Of a DNA stretch of 8,576 nt, positions 7,468 through 8,576 are shown piece after piece. Location of the stretch: NCBI GenBank assembly GCA_029934675.1, contig JAOZLT010000056.1:1-8576 (forward strand), in the 5' to 3' direction. Numbering within the stretch: position 1 is the stretch's first letter; every line of letters begins with the position of its first letter. Source of the DNA: Candidatus Altimarinota bacterium (GTDB taxonomy: Bacteria; Patescibacteriota; Gracilibacteria; UM-FILTER-43-11). The position numbers and the translations under genes are program-made. The notes under the pieces are model-generated. The model saw only the letters and a program-made list of their open reading frames with translations, made no database searches and was not told the DNA's origin.

Positions 7468-7716
7468 TCAACTGTCAGCAGATTTCTGTTTGTTGACTAA
7501 ATTAACCATATTAGATAATGTAGAAAGGTTGGCACGTACTAAATCTTCAGCATCAAGCTGGATATTAAATTCTTCTTGGATAAAGACAGCAGTCTGAACA
7601 ATAGAAAATGAATCTAAAATTCCTGTATCTAAAAGATCGGTTTCTGGATCTATTTCTCCGTCATAGCCCATCTCATCCTTTATATAGTCTTTAATAATCT
7701 GTAAATCATTTGACAT
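7468..7716 (-). CDS. Stand-alone acyl carrier protein
   Basis: An 82-residue acidic protein with the phosphopantetheine attachment motif GILDSFSIV (32-40), where Ser36 is the expected modified residue. The surrounding pattern of three helices, with DPETDLLDTG before the serine and FIQEEFNIQLDAEDL after it, is typical of discrete carrier proteins of biosynthetic clusters. It probably carries the amino acid activated by the ligase during decarboxylation and transfer, like VinL or BtrI; this is inferred from the neighbours. The start is ATG at 7716, placed 7 bases after a strong GGAGGT; an upstream TTG in the same frame overlaps that ribosome binding site and is rejected. No phosphopantetheinyl transferase gene is visible, so modification must come from elsewhere. 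It is separated from its neighbours by 129 and 166 bp, unlike the tightly packed genes downstream. Confidence 0.92.
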   Translation of the reverse strand: MSNDLQIIKDYIKDEMGYDGEIDPETDLLDTGILDSFSIVQTAVFIQEEFNIQLDAEDLVRANLSTLSNMVNLVNKQKSADS

Positions 7717-7723
7717 TTCTTTT

Positions 7724-7729
7724 ACCTCC
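7724..7729 (-). promoter_or_regulatory. Strong ribosome binding site deciding the ACP start
   Basis: GGAGGT on the minus strand, 7 bases before ATG at 7716, is among the best Shine-Dalgarno matches in the window. It fixes the ACP start at MSNDLQ and suggests high ACP expression relative to the enzymes. Confidence 0.85.
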
Positions 7730-7778
7730 AAGGTTAGTAAGTTAAGGTTTTGTATTATTTGTTGAATAACAATCGAAC

Positions 7779-7808
7779 ATCTTACCGTACAATATTAGTA
7801 CATAGCAA
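7779..7808 (-). promoter_or_regulatory. Weak candidate promoter with internal dyad upstream of the ACP gene
   Basis: On the minus strand TTGCTA (7808-7803) and TAAGAT (7784-7779) are 18 bases apart, each matching four of six consensus bases. The spacer overlaps an imperfect 15-bp dyad, GTACTAATATTGTAC (7801-7787), six of seven arm positions paired, which could be an operator. A second inverted repeat, TACATAG/CTATGTA (7799-7805 and 7831-7837), also lies in this gap. None of this is decisive. Confidence 0.2.
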
Positions 7809-7845
7809 GAAGTAGCCCAGTTCCAAGAAACTATGTATACCCAAC

Positions 7846-8559
7846 TTAAATTAAGGCTTCAGGTGTTAACTTGATTTTGATGCGTCCAGACTCACGAAAT
7901 GAAAAACCTAGATAAGGAGATGTTGTAGTTAGCATCAATTCAAAACGCCATGCTTTAAAATAAAAAGCCTGAGCAACACGCTTCCATCCAAAATGTTCAT
8001 GTGCTTTATGCGAAGCAATATTTGATTGTGTTAGCCTGCTATAGGTTTGCTTTATCCCCCGTTCATGCAAAAATCTATTCGCTTCATCCCACAAGGCAAT
8101 AAATGCCAACCCTAGGCGATGTTCAGGAAATATATACAAATCATAATCAAAAACTGATTCGTTTTTTGGCTCTAACAAATAAATACATCGTGCCTCATCC
8201 TCTTTATAAGAATTAAAACAAAACCATATATAACCGATCAGTTCTTCCTTTTTAAAAAGCCCTAGACAAATTGCTTTTTGATTAAACCTATACTCAATAA
8301 TTGTCATTGGTCTTGGCATATTATTCAGATGTTTGTCTCCAGGTTTGATTTCACGATATTCAAAGATTTTTTTCATACTAGGTGGCAACAAAGGCTTGTT
8401 AGAAATTGGCTGAACCATCAATGCATGACTTAATAGACGAAGGTTTGGCGAAACTTGCTTTAACCCTTTATCAAATAAGTATAAAACACCAACTAGAAAG
8501 CCAAGTTCTCTGAACAGAGCAATTAATTTTTGGATAATAATTTTCATAGAATAACTCAT
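7846..8559 (-). CDS. GNAT-fold acyltransferase
   Basis: A 237-residue protein with a GNAT-like core in its second half. YDLYIFPEHRLGLAF (139-153) resembles a degenerate acyl-CoA/pantetheine-binding motif A, followed by the helix IALWDEANRFLHERGIK (154-170) and the SNIASHKAHEHFGWKRV segment (179-195) typical of the late part of the fold. About 60 N-terminal residues, including a hydrophobic stretch LIALFRELGFLVGVLYLF (12-29), lie outside the core and might associate with a membrane, though no clear signal peptide is seen. GNAT proteins of this shape occur in exosortase A/exopolysaccharide clusters. Next to an ACP gene it could transfer the beta-aminoacyl group from the carrier to an amine or sugar (inference). 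ATG at 8559 follows AAGGAA by 11 bases; an internal ATG at 8547 is an alternative. Its stop is 129 bases before the ACP start. Confidence 0.75.
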   Translation of the reverse strand: MSYSMKIIIQKLIALFRELGFLVGVLYLFDKGLKQVSPNLRLLSHALMVQPISNKPLLPPSMKKIFEYREIKPGDKHLNNMPRPMTIIEYRFNQKAICLGLFKKEELIGYIWFCFNSYKEDEARCIYLLEPKNESVFDYDLYIFPEHRLGLAFIALWDEANRFLHERGIKQTYSRLTQSNIASHKAHEHFGWKRVAQAFYFKAWRFELMLTTTSPYLGFSFRESGRIKIKLTPEALI

Positions 8560-8576
8560 CTATCACGCATTTCCTT
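8556..8576 (-). CDS. Possible last codons of an upstream gene
   Basis: A frame entering from the right edge reads KEMRDR and stops at TGA, which overlaps the GNAT start as ATGA. This 4-bp overlap is typical of translationally coupled genes, so an upstream same-strand gene may end here. Only seven codons including the stop are visible, so the call is weak and its identity cannot be told. Confidence 0.25.
   Translation of the reverse strand, partial: KEMRDR

Noticed and set aside
7799..7837. Inverted repeat TACATAG/CTATGTA as a terminator after the GNAT gene
   Set aside because: The stem is only 7 bp and AT-rich, the loop is 25 bases long, and no T-run follows on the minus strand.

Overview
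The window is AT-rich and holds one long cluster of genes, all read on the minus strand. Read in transcription order (high to low coordinates) it contains: a possible last few codons of an upstream gene, a GNAT-type acyltransferase (8559-7846), a stand-alone acyl carrier protein (7716-7468), an AMP-forming acyl/aminoacyl ligase (7301-5709), the two subunits of adenosylcobalamin-dependent glutamate mutase (GlmS 5716-5288, GlmE 5295-3877), a GlmL/MutL-type mutase partner (3854-2601), a fold-type III PLP decarboxylase (2558-1296), an alpha/beta hydrolase broken by a 4-bp duplication (1273-547), a 283-bp AT-rich gap, and the start of a gene that runs off the left edge (263-<1) and looks like the N-terminus of an asparagine-synthase-related protein. 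Five junctions in the core are tight: two are 8-bp overlaps and three are 22-42-bp gaps. This suggests one operon from the ligase to the hydrolase. No RNA gene, transposase, integrase or CRISPR array was seen.

Taken together the genes look like a pathway for a carrier-bound beta-amino acid. Glutamate mutase would make 3-methylaspartate from glutamate. The ligase would adenylate it and load it on the carrier protein. The decarboxylase would remove the alpha-carboxylate on the carrier, giving 3-amino-2-methylpropionyl-ACP. The same logic is known from the starter unit of the macrolactam vicenistatin (VinH/VinI mutase, VinN adenylation enzyme, VinL ACP, VinO decarboxylase), and the decarboxylation step resembles BtrK in butirosin biosynthesis. 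No methylaspartate ammonia-lyase is visible, so the mutase does not look like part of glutamate fermentation here. No polyketide synthase or NRPS is visible either. The ligase, decarboxylase, ACP, GNAT, hydrolase and asparagine-synthase-like genes instead recall the accessory set known from exosortase A/exopolysaccharide clusters of Gram-negative bacteria. A reasonable inference is that the beta-aminoacyl group is passed to a sugar, polymer or small molecule by the GNAT or the amidotransferase-like protein.

The organism is probably a low-GC Gram-negative bacterium, perhaps a gammaproteobacterium. This rests only on base composition and on the resemblance of the accessory genes to exosortase-type clusters; species cannot be told from the window. 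Two short-repeat features deserve attention: the 4-bp tandem duplication that removes the hydrolase nucleophile, and a run of nine G residues that encodes the active-site Glu-Gly-Gly-Gly region of GlmE.
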